DNA of 25,139 nucleotides, from positions 1 to 25,139 of the forward strand of contig JBELHW010000020.1 of the NCBI GenBank assembly GCA_042091225.1, read 5' to 3'. The notes beneath the pieces were generated by a model. The model ran no database searches. It was not told where the DNA came from and was given only the letters and a program-made list of their open reading frames with translations. This document shows, piece by piece, positions 1-8,338 of this stretch; the first letter of the stretch is position 1; each line of letters opens with the position of its first letter. The position numbers were made by a program, and so were the translations under genes. This stretch comes from JABAYQ01 sp042091225 (GTDB lineage: Bacteria > Bacteroidota > Bacteroidia > Flavobacteriales > UBA7312).

Positions 1-498
1 TCCTGCCTCATAAGGCATATCTTCCGGTACTTCCACAATAAATTCTTTAATGAAAGATGCTACATTGTAATTAGAAACAACAGTTGCTTCCCATTTTTTT
101 ACTCCAAATACCTCTTCCGGAATAGTAACCTCCATATCTTCTTTTACTTTCACTTGGCAACCCAAACGATAGTCCTGTTCTATTTCCTTTCTTGAAAAGT
201 GAGGTTCCTCAGTAGGTAAGATTGATCCTCCACCGCTAGTAACCTGACAAGTACACTGAATGCAAGTACCACCACCTCCACATGCAGAAGGAAGAAAAAT
301 CCCTTCATTACTTAAAGTGTTTAGCAAGGTAGATCCTCCATCTACTTCTATTTCTTTTTGTCCGTTGATAATAATCTTTACCTTTCCAGATGGCAATAAC
401 TTCGCTTTAGCAAAAAGCAATACACATATTAGAGCCAAAATAATTAGTAAGAAAATGGCAATACTTGAAAAAATTGTTGTTGTACTTAATAATATCAT
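1..498 (-). CDS. nqrF: Na+-translocating NADH:quinone reductase subunit F, N-terminal part
   Basis: NqrF is the NADH-oxidising entry subunit of Na+-NQR: it passes electrons from NADH through FAD to a 2Fe-2S cluster. The window holds only the first 166 residues; the frame runs open off the left edge, so the FAD and NADH domains lie outside. Residues 9-29 form the membrane anchor. A plant-ferredoxin-type domain follows, with cluster ligands Cys73, Cys79, Cys82 and Cys114 (CGGGGTCIQC, then a distant LGC). Their spacing of 6, 3 and 32 equals that of Vibrio NqrF. The ATG at 498 is 14 bases after the nqrE stop, the last step of an nqrA-to-F operon. The end is a window edge, not a biological truncation. 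Confidence 0.95.
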   Translation of the reverse strand, partial: MILLSTTTIFSSIAIFLLIILALICVLLFAKAKLLPSGKVKIIINGQKEIEVDGGSTLLNTLSNEGIFLPSACGGGGTCIQCTCQVTSGGGSILPTEEPHFSRKEIEQDYRLGCQVKVKEDMEVTIPEEVFGVKKWEATVVSNYNVASFIKEFIVEVPEDMPYEAG

Positions 499-512
499 AT
501 CTATAATCCGAA

Positions 513-1133
513 TTATAATTCAATACCCATAAAACTCATAAACGCAATCCCCATTAAACCAGTAATGATGAATGTAATCCCTAACCCTCTTAGAGGAGCT
601 GGTACATTAGAATACCTTATTTTTTCTCTAATAGCAGCAATAGCAACAATTGCTAAAAACCAACCAATTCCTGAGCCTAAACCGAAAACAGTTGCCTCAA
701 CAATTGAGGTATATCCCCTTTCTTGCATAAATAAAGACCCTCCCAAAATTGCACAGTTTACCGCAATAAGAGGCAAGAAAATTCCTAAAGAACCATACAA
801 TGCTGGGGAAAATTTCTCTACAATCATTTCCACAAGTTGCACCATAGAAGCAATAACTGCAATAAACATTATGAAACTAAGGAAACTTAAATCTACATTA
901 GCAAAACTTTCGTTCCCTGTCCACAACAAAGCACCCTGCTTTAAAACATAATGCTCTAACAAATAGTTAATCGGAATAGTTATACCTAAAACGAATATAA
1001 CAGCAAAGCCCATTCCTACAGATGTTTTTACTGTTTTGGAAACCGCCAAGTAAGAGCACATACCTAAAAAATAGGCAAATACCATATTATCGATAAAAAT
1101 CGATTTTATAAAAATGTTTACTAAATCTTGCAT
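513..1133 (-). CDS. nqrE: Na+-NQR membrane subunit E
   Basis: Integral membrane subunit of Na+-NQR, 206 residues, close to the family length of about 200. It is strongly hydrophobic, with about six membrane helices and inverted-repeat symmetry to NqrD. The pair is known to hold an intramembrane iron centre using two cysteines from each subunit. The matching cysteines are visible here: Cys26 in GMCSYLAVS and Cys127 in AVNCAILGG. The ATG lies 13 bases after the nqrD stop and 14 bases separate its stop from nqrF, so it is clearly mid-operon. The long plus-strand frame inside it (565-951) is a codon shadow. Confidence 0.96.
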   Translation of the reverse strand: MQDLVNIFIKSIFIDNMVFAYFLGMCSYLAVSKTVKTSVGMGFAVIFVLGITIPINYLLEHYVLKQGALLWTGNESFANVDLSFLSFIMFIAVIASMVQLVEMIVEKFSPALYGSLGIFLPLIAVNCAILGGSLFMQERGYTSIVEATVFGLGSGIGWFLAIVAIAAIREKIRYSNVPAPLRGLGITFIITGLMGIAFMSFMGIEL

Positions 1134-1146
1134 ATCTGTTGTTTAT

Positions 1147-1788
1147 TTAAGATTCTATTAAATCTCTATTCTTTGCTCTCTGAACCCAAATAATAACACC
1201 AACCGTAACCAGTGCCATAGGAGGTAAAATCATCATACCATTGTTTTCATAACCTAACTCGTACAATCCTAGTTTTTCTAAAACTGGGTAACCGAATAAA
1301 GTTCCTGCTCCTAAAAGCTCACGGAAGAAAGCTACTGCTATAAGAATCCATCCGTAACCAAAAGCGTTTCCTAATCCATCTAAAAAAGATTTCCAAGGAG
1401 TGTTTCCTAAAGCAAATGCTTCTAACCTACCCATAATAATACAGTTGGTAATAATAAGGCCAACAAATACCGAAAGTTCTTTACTTACATCGTAAACAAA
1501 TGCCTTTAATACTTGATCCACCAAAATTACTAGAGCAGCAATAACCACTAACTGAACAATAATTCTAATTCTGGAAGGAATTAAATTTCTCATTAAAGAA
1601 ACTGCTACATTGGCAACCGACATTACTACCAATACCGATATTGCCATCACAATAGCAGGTTTTAACTGAACCGTAATTGCTAAAGCAGAACATATACCTA
1701 ATACCTGAGTAGTTACAGGGTTGTTGTCATTTAAAGGATCTGTTAATAATTTTCGATTCTTTTTTGAAAATAGTGCTTCGTGTTTCAT
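1147..1788 (-). CDS. nqrD: Na+-NQR membrane subunit D
   Basis: Integral membrane subunit of Na+-NQR, 213 residues with about six membrane helices. It pairs with NqrE around the intramembrane iron centre. Cys33 (LGICSALAIT) and Cys116 (ITNCIIMGRLEAFA) are at the positions expected for the iron ligands, and the segment NCIIMGRLEAFA is typical of NqrD. Its ATG overlaps the nqrC stop codon by four bases (ATGA), which indicates translational coupling. The N-terminal 15 residues are charged and cytoplasmic. The family assignment is secure from sequence, operon order and the cysteine pair. Confidence 0.96.
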   Translation of the reverse strand: MKHEALFSKKNRKLLTDPLNDNNPVTTQVLGICSALAITVQLKPAIVMAISVLVVMSVANVAVSLMRNLIPSRIRIIVQLVVIAALVILVDQVLKAFVYDVSKELSVFVGLIITNCIIMGRLEAFALGNTPWKSFLDGLGNAFGYGWILIAVAFFRELLGAGTLFGYPVLEKLGLYELGYENNGMMILPPMALVTVGVIIWVQRAKNRDLIES

Positions 1789-2555
1789 TGTAATATAATA
1801 TTAGAAGAAAATCCGTAAACAGTATCAACCATTAGGCTGTCCGTTTCCAGACTCATTATTTCATTTCTTTTTGATTCTAAAAATGGAGAATACATATTTA
1901 ATCTTTCGCTTAACATTTTCGAAACTCCATCGGCTGTAATTGTACCGCCAGAGATTCCGTCTACGCCATGCATATCCCCTTGCTTTGCTCCTCCTTTTAC
2001 AACTTTTACAGAAACCAATGTTTCGCCATCGTAAATAGTTTTACCAATAAAAGGTTCTTGAAACCATCCTAAAGAAATTTCTGCTCCCAATCCTGGAGTT
2101 TCTGACTTGTGATCGAACACAGCTCCTGAAATTGTTGACATATCCTCTTTTAGTGCCAAATAACCCCAAATAGGTCCCCATAATCCCTTACCTCTCATGG
2201 GTAAGATGTAGGTCTTTTTACCTTCCTTCTCACTAACAAATATTGGCAATTGTTGTTCTTCCTTACTTTTTTTAACCTCCACACCAAGATCAACATCAAA
2301 GGCTTCGCCTTCAACTACCTCTCCTTTGTAATTTAACACATAAGAATCGCTAATGTTTTGCTGGTAAGCATTTGCTGCCTCTTCTCTACTTACTTCTATT
2401 CCTATAGTAGTTAGGATGTTTTGCCTTTTTTCGGCAATAACATTCTTTTCCTGAAATGGTTTTAAGCTGATAGCTGCAATAGCAAGTAAACTAGCTACTA
2501 TTACTACCATAACTACTGCAAAACCAAATGTGTATGAATTTTTATTTACGTCCAT
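1785..2555 (-). CDS. nqrC: Na+-NQR subunit C, covalent-FMN protein
   Basis: NqrC is a periplasm-facing subunit anchored by one N-terminal helix (about residues 11-31). It carries FMN attached covalently to a threonine by the flavin transferase ApbE. The FMN-binding domain is evident from SETPGLGAEI (151-160) and the flavinylation site DGISGGT (199-205), so Thr205 is the probable FMN carrier. The usual motif is S/T-G-A-T; here glycine replaces the alanine. Length 256 fits the family. It starts two bases after the nqrB stop and overlaps the nqrD start by four bases. Confidence 0.95.
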   Translation of the reverse strand: MDVNKNSYTFGFAVVMVVIVASLLAIAAISLKPFQEKNVIAEKRQNILTTIGIEVSREEAANAYQQNISDSYVLNYKGEVVEGEAFDVDLGVEVKKSKEEQQLPIFVSEKEGKKTYILPMRGKGLWGPIWGYLALKEDMSTISGAVFDHKSETPGLGAEISLGWFQEPFIGKTIYDGETLVSVKVVKGGAKQGDMHGVDGISGGTITADGVSKMLSERLNMYSPFLESKRNEIMSLETDSLMVDTVYGFSSNIILQ

Positions 2556-2557
2556 AA

Positions 2558-3709
2558 TTATGCATTTGCTCTTTTTAACCTTCTTTTAATGTTACCCTCA
2601 ACAACATAATGGTCCACTAAAGGAGCAAATATGTTCATTAGTAAGATTGCCAGCATCATCCCTTCTGGGTAAGCCGGATTAAATACTCTTATAAGTATAG
2701 CGAATACACCAATTAAAAAACCGTAGATGTATTTCCCTTTATTTGTTTGAGATCCTGTAACAGGGTCTGTAGCCATAAATACGGCACCAAAAGCAAAACT
2801 TCCTATAATTAAATGGATGTTTGCCGGAGTACTCATTAATTCGTTAGCTCCCCACATATTAAACAATGTAGCCATTACAAAACCACCAGCGAAAGTAGAA
2901 AGAATGATTCTCCAACTACCAATACCAGTTGCCATTAGTATAAGTGCTCCAATTGCAATGGCAATAAAGGAAGTCTCTCCTACCGAACCCGGAATCGATC
3001 CTATCATCATTTCCATCCAACTCCAACTACCACTTAATGCCGTCCAAGAATTATCTGCTGCCAACTCACCTAATATTGTAGATCCCGAATATCCATCTAC
3101 CATGGCATTATGAACCCATACCTTATCTCCAGACATGTAAATTGGATATGCAAAGAATAAAAATGCTCTAGCTGTTAGTGCAGGATTCAAAATATTCATT
3201 CCAGTACCACCAAATACCTCTTTACCAATTACTACTGCAAAAATTACAGAAATAGCTAACATCCAAAGAGGAACATCAATAGGCATAGTTAGAGGAATCA
3301 ATAAACCTGTTACCAAATAACCTTCGTTTACGGAGTGCCCTCTATAAACAGCAAAAGCAAACTCAACTGCTAAACCAACACCATAAGAAACAACTATTAA
3401 AGGTAAAAACTTCCAAAATCCGAAAATGAATTTAGAAAACATTGTTTGTGTTTCCCCTATTGCAAGGTAATATTGATGGCCTACATTCCACATACCAAAT
3501 AATAAACATGGAATAAGCGCAACAATTACCATTACCATGGTACGTTTAAGGTCAATAGAATCACGCACATGAGAACCTTTATGGGTAGTATGATCCGGAA
3601 CAAATAAAAATGTTTCGAATGCATCGTATGCAGGATATAATTTTTCCAGTTTACCACCTTCCAAGAAATGTGGTTTTACTGTATTCAATAAATTTTTAAA
3701 TAATTTCAT
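2558..3709 (-). CDS. nqrB: Na+-NQR membrane subunit B, covalent-FMN protein
   Basis: NqrB is the main membrane subunit of Na+-NQR; in known enzymes it carries covalent FMN and riboflavin and takes part in sodium transfer and quinone reduction. The product has 383 residues and about ten hydrophobic segments. Family signatures seen here are GKEVFGGTGMNILNPALTAR (162-181) and DGYSGST (205-211), making Thr211 the likely FMN-bearing residue; serine stands where alanine is more usual. The C-terminal part has FMATDPVTGSQTNKGK followed by NPAYPEGMMLAILLMN, also typical. The ATG at 3709 is 16 bases after the nqrA stop. Confidence 0.96.
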   Translation of the reverse strand: MKLFKNLLNTVKPHFLEGGKLEKLYPAYDAFETFLFVPDHTTHKGSHVRDSIDLKRTMVMVIVALIPCLLFGMWNVGHQYYLAIGETQTMFSKFIFGFWKFLPLIVVSYGVGLAVEFAFAVYRGHSVNEGYLVTGLLIPLTMPIDVPLWMLAISVIFAVVIGKEVFGGTGMNILNPALTARAFLFFAYPIYMSGDKVWVHNAMVDGYSGSTILGELAADNSWTALSGSWSWMEMMIGSIPGSVGETSFIAIAIGALILMATGIGSWRIILSTFAGGFVMATLFNMWGANELMSTPANIHLIIGSFAFGAVFMATDPVTGSQTNKGKYIYGFLIGVFAILIRVFNPAYPEGMMLAILLMNIFAPLVDHYVVEGNIKRRLKRANA

Positions 3710-3725
3710 AGTAATAATAAAATAA

Positions 3726-5078
3726 TCAACTACACTCTTTTTTTATTAAATCTAATCCTTCTCGAATAATAGATTGAACTTCCATCTTAGAAGTACAAAC
3801 AAATTCGCAAAGTGCTAAATCTTCAGGGGAAACTTCGTAAATACCAAGATTTTCCATTGCTTCAATATCTTCAATCAAACAAGCTTTAATAAGTTGCATC
3901 GGATAAACATCCATTGGCAAAACTTTTTCGTATTGTCCTGTTACAACATAAGCCCTTTCTTCTCCATGATAATTAGTATCTAAAACGTATTTTTTAGATG
4001 GCATTAACCAAGAAAAATAAGCTTTAGACATTGAAAACTTATTTAAACCAGGAGCTAACCAACCTAAAAACTCCTGATAATTACCTTCCGGAATAACGGT
4101 TACTTGGGTATCGTAAAAACCAATAGATCCGTCCTGAGGAATTCGTTTTCCAGTTAAAGCACTTCCACTTACAAACCTACTTTGTCCTTGCTTTAAATTA
4201 TCTTCTATCATGTTTGTAATGGTAGAACCTGCAATAACTCTATAATATCTTGGTTTTTTGACCTGAGATCCGGTTAATGCAACAATTCTGGAAACGTCAT
4301 ATTTTCCTTCAGAAAACAATCTAGAAATAGCAAGTACATCTTGAGGGTACAAATACCAAACTATATCTCCTTTGTTTATAGGATCAATATGATGAATCTG
4401 TACTCCTACATTACCTGATGGATGGGGTCCAGAAAACTTATTAAGTACTACTCCTTTAGTATCGGTAAAAACTTTCGAAGGATTGGTATTTCCATCTACA
4501 TTTAGATGAACTTTGCCATCGGTAAGTTTAGAAAGAATTTGAATTCCATTTTGAAATTCTTTTTCTAATCCATGTAATACAAAATCATTATCGGCAGATA
4601 ATGGCTCAGTATTGAAAGAAGAAATTACAATCGATTTCGGCACATCGTTCTGATTAGCGATAACATCAAATGGCTTTTGACGAATAAATGGCCAAACACC
4701 ACTCTCTAGCATGTGATTAACAATTTGGTCTCGAGACAAATTAGCATTATCAATTTTATCGAACGCTTTGTACTTAATTTCATCGTCAGAAGTAATTACA
4801 ACTTCCATTATTCTTCTTTTAGCACCCCTTACAATAGAAGTAACTTCGCCACTAACAGGAGAAGAAAACTTAATTGATTCATTATACTTATCGAAAAACA
4901 ATGTCGAACCTGACATTACTTTGTCTCCTTCCTTAACAACAAGTTTAGGAGTTAAACCATGAAAATCAGTGGGTTTTACCACATAAAGTTTCGAAGTTGG
5001 TACGTTAGCGTACACTTTATCGGCCTCTCCTGAGAGATTGATATTAAGGCCTTTTTTTAATTTGATATCTTTTGACAT
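3726..5078 (-). CDS. nqrA: Na+-NQR peripheral subunit A
   Basis: NqrA is the cytoplasmic peripheral subunit of Na+-NQR, linked in other species to quinone binding. The chosen start gives 450 residues beginning MSKDIKLKKGLNINLSG, which is the usual N-terminus of the family. The frame stays open for 14 more codons, to an ATG at 5120. I reject that start because the extra residues are not family-like and because a promoter-like TATTTTTG (5108-5115) lies between the two ATGs. Recognisable parts are KLVVKEGDKV with SPVSGEV (biotinyl-lipoyl-like N-terminal fold), PHPSGNVGVQIHHIDPI and a cysteine-containing C-terminus near CLIEDIEAMENLGIYE. It is first in the nqr operon. Confidence 0.95.
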   Translation of the reverse strand: MSKDIKLKKGLNINLSGEADKVYANVPTSKLYVVKPTDFHGLTPKLVVKEGDKVMSGSTLFFDKYNESIKFSSPVSGEVTSIVRGAKRRIMEVVITSDDEIKYKAFDKIDNANLSRDQIVNHMLESGVWPFIRQKPFDVIANQNDVPKSIVISSFNTEPLSADNDFVLHGLEKEFQNGIQILSKLTDGKVHLNVDGNTNPSKVFTDTKGVVLNKFSGPHPSGNVGVQIHHIDPINKGDIVWYLYPQDVLAISRLFSEGKYDVSRIVALTGSQVKKPRYYRVIAGSTITNMIEDNLKQGQSRFVSGSALTGKRIPQDGSIGFYDTQVTVIPEGNYQEFLGWLAPGLNKFSMSKAYFSWLMPSKKYVLDTNYHGEERAYVVTGQYEKVLPMDVYPMQLIKACLIEDIEAMENLGIYEVSPEDLALCEFVCTSKMEVQSIIREGLDLIKKECS

Positions 5079-5107
5079 CTTTTCAAGAAAATTATTTTTT
5101 TCGTCCA

Positions 5108-5115
5108 CAAAAATA
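5108..5115 (-). promoter_or_regulatory. Putative nqr operon promoter, -7 element
   Basis: On the minus strand these bases read TATTTTTG, an exact match to the Bacteroidota -7 consensus TAnnTTTG. Transcription starting just downstream would leave a leader of roughly 20 bases before the nqrA ATG at 5078. I found no clear TTG at the expected -33 spacing, so the call rests on the box and its position only. It directly abuts an oppositely oriented box at 5116-5123. Confidence 0.4.
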
Positions 5116-5123
5116 TACATTTG
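5116..5123 (+). promoter_or_regulatory. Putative Plug-gene promoter, -7 element
   Basis: Reads TACATTTG, an exact match to TAnnTTTG, about 95 bases upstream of the ATG at 5219. No good -33 TTG is visible. It sits inside the inverted repeat ATACA-TT-TGTAT (5115-5126) and touches the minus-strand box of the nqr operon, so only one of the two may be real. An SD-like AAGGAGAGG near 5181-5189 is about 30 bases from the start codon, too far to act as its ribosome binding site. Confidence 0.33.
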
Positions 5124-5218
5124 TATTGTATCTATTTATCTAAAATTAAAGAAGAATTAATAATTTATACTCATTCTAAATAAGGAGAGGTTTTTACAAC
5201 AATATCAACTCTAGAATT

Positions 5219-6616
5219 ATGCTATTTTCAAACAAAATATTTCTTTTATCTATTGCTATTATTTGCTTTTTTTCTTGCAAAAATTCAAAACAGATAACAA
5301 GCTACAGCAACGAATTAGACCAAAAAAATTTAGTTGAGAAACAAAATTATAGCCAAAAAGAACAGCAAGAAGAACAGCAAGAAGAACAGCAAGAAGATAG
5401 AGAATTAGATTCTTCTTATTTCATGAACAAGTCTCATCTCGAATCTATTCACACAGTATTGCTTCACCCTCAAGAAAACGAATTACTAGAGCCAATCATT
5501 CATCTTAATTCTCAAGAAAAACTAATTTTATCATTTGATGACCTTGATCAAAGTCCTAAAAATTTATTTTACACACTAATTCATTGCAATAGTAAATGGC
5601 AACCCTCCGACCTATTTAAAAGTGAATATTTACATGGATTCGATAAAGAATATATTGATAGTCCTCAATCTTCCTACAACACAATTCAATATTACAGCCA
5701 CTACAGAACTACAATACCCTCTCAAAATATGAAGCCAATCTATTCTGGCAATTACGTTATTCATGTATTTGATGAAGAAAATCCTGAGGAAGTGATCCTT
5801 AGTAAAAGAATGTATATTATAGACAATAAAGTGAAAGTAAGTGGCAACGTAAAAAGAGCTACTGATTTAGATCAACGAAACTACCAACACGAAATAGATT
5901 TTAACTTAAATCATTCCGGTTTTACTATTAATGACCCTTTTAACGACATTAAAGTAATCATTTCTCAAAATAACAGATGGGATAATGAAATTGATTACCT
6001 ACAGCCAAACTTTGTTAATAACGGACAACTAATTTACGACCAAGAAGACTTTAATTTATTTGATGGAGGAAATGAGTACCGCTTCTTCGATATTAAAAGT
6101 CTACGCTACCTCTCCGAACGTTTGGCAAATATCTCTTTTGAAAACGATACTAATGTGGTAATGCTACGTAATGATTTAAAAAGAAGTTTTCAAACTTACT
6201 CTAGTCTAAGAGATATTAATGGTAAAAAATTAATTAAGATTCAAGAAGGGACTAATTCGGAAACCGAAGCCGACTATGCCTTAGTTAAATTTACCCTTCC
6301 TTACGATAGAAAAATAACTCATGGAGATTTATACGTATTCGGCCATATCTCCGATTATAACTTTTTACCTAGCCACAAGATGACTTTCAATTCGGAATCT
6401 AAAAGATACCAAACAGAAATCTATTTAAAGCAAGGGTATTATAATTACGAATATATTTTAAAGAAATACGATGGAGAAAATCTTAGTCGTTTTATTGAAG
6501 GAACTCATTACGAAACAATTAACGACTATTTTATATATATATACTATCGTCCACTAGGTTCGGACTACGAACAATTAGTGGGCTATCAAAAACTGAGTTC
6601 TAAAGGATTGTTTTAA
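5219..6616 (+). CDS. T9SS Plug-like protein (DUF5103), probable lipoprotein
   Basis: The product, 465 residues, has the DUF5103 fold of Bacteroidota proteins, now usually annotated as type IX secretion system plug protein after the Flavobacterium Plug found closing the SprA translocon. A signal sequence of about 19 residues ends in FFSC, so Cys20 could be lipidated; the serine before Cys is common in this phylum. Residues 21-65 are a hydrophilic linker that includes three EQQE units. The domain starts near ESIHTVLLHPQENELLEPI and ends with the family-typical QGYYNYEYILKKYDGENL, then EGTHYETINDYFIYIYYRP and LVGYQ. Its role in T9SS gating is family knowledge. It could also be a paralogue with another role. 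Confidence 0.85.
   Translation: MLFSNKIFLLSIAIICFFSCKNSKQITSYSNELDQKNLVEKQNYSQKEQQEEQQEEQQEDRELDSSYFMNKSHLESIHTVLLHPQENELLEPIIHLNSQEKLILSFDDLDQSPKNLFYTLIHCNSKWQPSDLFKSEYLHGFDKEYIDSPQSSYNTIQYYSHYRTTIPSQNMKPIYSGNYVIHVFDEENPEEVILSKRMYIIDNKVKVSGNVKRATDLDQRNYQHEIDFNLNHSGFTINDPFNDIKVIISQNNRWDNEIDYLQPNFVNNGQLIYDQEDFNLFDGGNEYRFFDIKSLRYLSERLANISFENDTNVVMLRNDLKRSFQTYSSLRDINGKKLIKIQEGTNSETEADYALVKFTLPYDRKITHGDLYVFGHISDYNFLPSHKMTFNSESKRYQTEIYLKQGYYNYEYILKKYDGENLSRFIEGTHYETINDYFIYIYYRPLGSDYEQLVGYQKLSSKGLF
5360..5395 (+). repeat. Three exact 12-bp tandem repeats in Plug linker
   Basis: The unit GAACAGCAAGAA occurs three times back to back and encodes EQQE three times, between the lipobox and the DUF5103 domain. 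The unit is a multiple of three, so gain or loss of copies changes only linker length. Confidence 0.95.
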
Positions 6617-6637
6617 TCTTTTAAAACTTTAAATTTG
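6608..6637 (+). promoter_or_regulatory. pruA promoter (TTG -33, TAnnTTTG -7)
   Basis: TTG at 6608-6610 and TAAATTTG at 6630-6637 are separated by 19 bases, matching the Bacteroidota sigma factor consensus. The upstream element lies in the last sense codons of the Plug gene. Transcription would begin around 6642-6646 and give a leader of about 20 bases before the pruA ATG at 6664. No Shine-Dalgarno sequence is present in that A/T-rich leader. Confidence 0.6.
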
Positions 6638-6663
6638 CATAACTTATAATTAAAAAATCAACT

Positions 6664-8289
6664 ATGTCTAAAGGAATTTATAATGTACCAGTTGCCAGCA
6701 ACGAAGAAGTAAAATCATATGCTCCCGGAAGCCCAGAATTAGAGGAGCTTCTAAGCACTTACAAATCAATGAAAAATAGCACAATTGACGTGCCCTTGTA
6801 TATTGGCAGTAAAGAAATTACCTGTGACCAGACAAAAACTATGAGTTCTCCTCATGATCACCAACACATTTTAGGTAAAGCTAGTGTTGGAAATAAAGAA
6901 CATGTTAAAGCTGCTATTGACTCTGCTTTAGCTGCAAAAAAACAATGGGCTGAAATGCCATGGAACGAAAGAGTTTCAATATTTTTAAAAGCTGCTGATT
7001 TATTAGCTGGTCCTTTTAGAGCAAAATTGAATGCTGCTACCATGCTTGCCCAATCTAAAAACGTATTTCAAGCAGAAATAGATGCTGCTTGTGAACTCAT
7101 AGATTTTTTCAAATTTAATGCTGAATATGTTACTCAAATTTATGGAGAGCAACCAGAATCATTGCCAGGAATGTGGAATAGATTGGAGCACCGTCCTTTA
7201 GAAGGCTTTGTATTTGCAATTACTCCATTTAACTTTACTTCTATTTGTGCTAATTTATGTGCCGCTCCAGCAATGATGGGTAATGTTGTTGTTTGGAAGC
7301 CCTCAAGAACTCAATTGTACTCTGCTAAGGTAATTATGGATTTATTTAAAGCCGCAGGATTACCTGACGGAGTTATAAATATGATAAATGTTAATGGAAA
7401 AGATGCTGGAGAAGTTATTTTTAATCATAGAGATTTTGCAGGATTACACTTTACAGGATCAACCGATGTTTTTCGTGATTTATGGAAAACAATAGGAAAC
7501 AATATTGATAAATATAGAAGTTACCCTAGAATTGTTGGAGAAACTGGAGGAAAAGATTTTATTGTAGCACACGAATCTTCTGTTGCTAGCGAAGTAGCTA
7601 CTGGCATTACAAGAGGAGCCTTCGAATTTCAGGGTCAAAAATGTTCTGCTGCTTCTAGAGCTTATGTTCCTTCTAACTTATGGCCAGACATTAAAAAGCA
7701 AGTCGTTAAAGACGTAAAAACATTTAAAATAGGAAGCCCTGAGGATCCTTCGAACTTCATAAACGCTGTTATTAGCGAGCAATCGTTTGATAAAATTAGT
7801 AGTTACATTGAATACGCTAAAACCCAAGATGATGCAGAAATTATTGTGGGAGGAAAATGCGATAAATCAAAAGGTTACTTTATTGAACCTACTGTAATTG
7901 TAACAACAAATCCTAAATTTAGAACAATGTGCGAAGAAATTTTCGGACCTGTTATGACGATATACGTTTACGAGCCTAAAGATTGGACTCAGACATTGGA
8001 ACTAGTTGATCAAACTAGTGAATATGCGCTTACGGGAGCTGTTTTTTCTACAGATAGATATGCTATTGTTGAAGCAAGTAAAATACTCGAAAATGCTGCA
8101 GGAAACTTCTATATAAATGATAAACCTACTGGTGCAGTTGTGGGTCAGCAACCATTTGGAGGTGCTAGAGGGTCAGGAACCAACGATAAAGCTGGTTCGA
8201 TTCTTAATCTTCAAAGATGGGTTTCGCCTAGAACAATAAAAGAAACATTCGTACCTGCTAAAGACTACAGATATCTGTTTTTAGGATAA
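6664..8289 (+). CDS. pruA: L-glutamate gamma-semialdehyde dehydrogenase (P5C dehydrogenase)
   Basis: Catalyses NAD-dependent oxidation of L-glutamate 5-semialdehyde, in equilibrium with 1-pyrroline-5-carboxylate, to glutamate, the second step of proline catabolism. The 541-residue protein is a stand-alone enzyme of the eukaryote/Bacteroidota type, not the PutA fusion. Aldehyde dehydrogenase hallmarks are present: AITPFNFTS (185-193), the NAD-binding region KPSRTQLYS and FTGSTDVF, catalytic-base Glu293 in VGETGGKDF and nucleophile Cys327 in QGQKCSAASR. EEIFGPV and QPFGGARGSGTNDKAG complete the family pattern. No proline dehydrogenase gene is in the window. Promoter and terminator flank it, so it is probably a single-gene transcript. 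Confidence 0.95.
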   Translation: MSKGIYNVPVASNEEVKSYAPGSPELEELLSTYKSMKNSTIDVPLYIGSKEITCDQTKTMSSPHDHQHILGKASVGNKEHVKAAIDSALAAKKQWAEMPWNERVSIFLKAADLLAGPFRAKLNAATMLAQSKNVFQAEIDAACELIDFFKFNAEYVTQIYGEQPESLPGMWNRLEHRPLEGFVFAITPFNFTSICANLCAAPAMMGNVVVWKPSRTQLYSAKVIMDLFKAAGLPDGVINMINVNGKDAGEVIFNHRDFAGLHFTGSTDVFRDLWKTIGNNIDKYRSYPRIVGETGGKDFIVAHESSVASEVATGITRGAFEFQGQKCSAASRAYVPSNLWPDIKKQVVKDVKTFKIGSPEDPSNFINAVISEQSFDKISSYIEYAKTQDDAEIIVGGKCDKSKGYFIEPTVIVTTNPKFRTMCEEIFGPVMTIYVYEPKDWTQTLELVDQTSEYALTGAVFSTDRYAIVEASKILENAAGNFYINDKPTGAVVGQQPFGGARGSGTNDKAGSILNLQRWVSPRTIKETFVPAKDYRYLFLG

Positions 8290-8294
8290 TATTT

Positions 8295-8327
8295 AAAGCC
8301 CTTTCAAAATTGAAAGGGCTTTTTTTT
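8295..8327 (+). terminator. Rho-independent terminator after pruA
   Basis: A perfect 12-bp stem (AAAGCCCTTTCA at 8295-8306 with TGAAAGGGCTTT at 8311-8322), a four-base loop and a run of eight T (8320-8327) lie six bases after the pruA stop. The end of the T run is also the first base of the next promoter-like box. Confidence 0.93.
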
Positions 8328-8334
8328 AAATTTG
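8327..8334 (+). promoter_or_regulatory. Putative leaderless promoter of the divIC-mutase operon
   Basis: TAAATTTG matches TAnnTTTG exactly and is only four bases upstream of the ATG at 8339. If the start site lies 4-7 bases after the box, the mRNA would begin at or next to the start codon. No TTG with suitable -33 spacing is seen, as that region is the terminator hairpin. The same arrangement recurs at 18715-18729. Confidence 0.43.
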
Positions 8335-8338
8335 TTTA

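Noticed and set aside
565..951. 128-residue plus-strand frame inside nqrE
   Set aside because: It lies antisense to a certain gene, has no recognisable protein features and no start signal; the opening is a codon-use shadow.
5079..5120. 14-codon N-terminal extension of nqrA
   Set aside because: Not family-like, and the promoter-like box lies between the two possible starts.
5181..5189. AAGGAGAGG resembling a strong Shine-Dalgarno site
   Set aside because: It is about 30 bases from the ATG at 5219 and no other start codon follows at a usable distance.
6532..6543. (TA)6 run in the Plug gene
   Set aside because: Encodes the family-typical tyrosine/isoleucine strand FIYIYY; too short to treat as a functional repeat.
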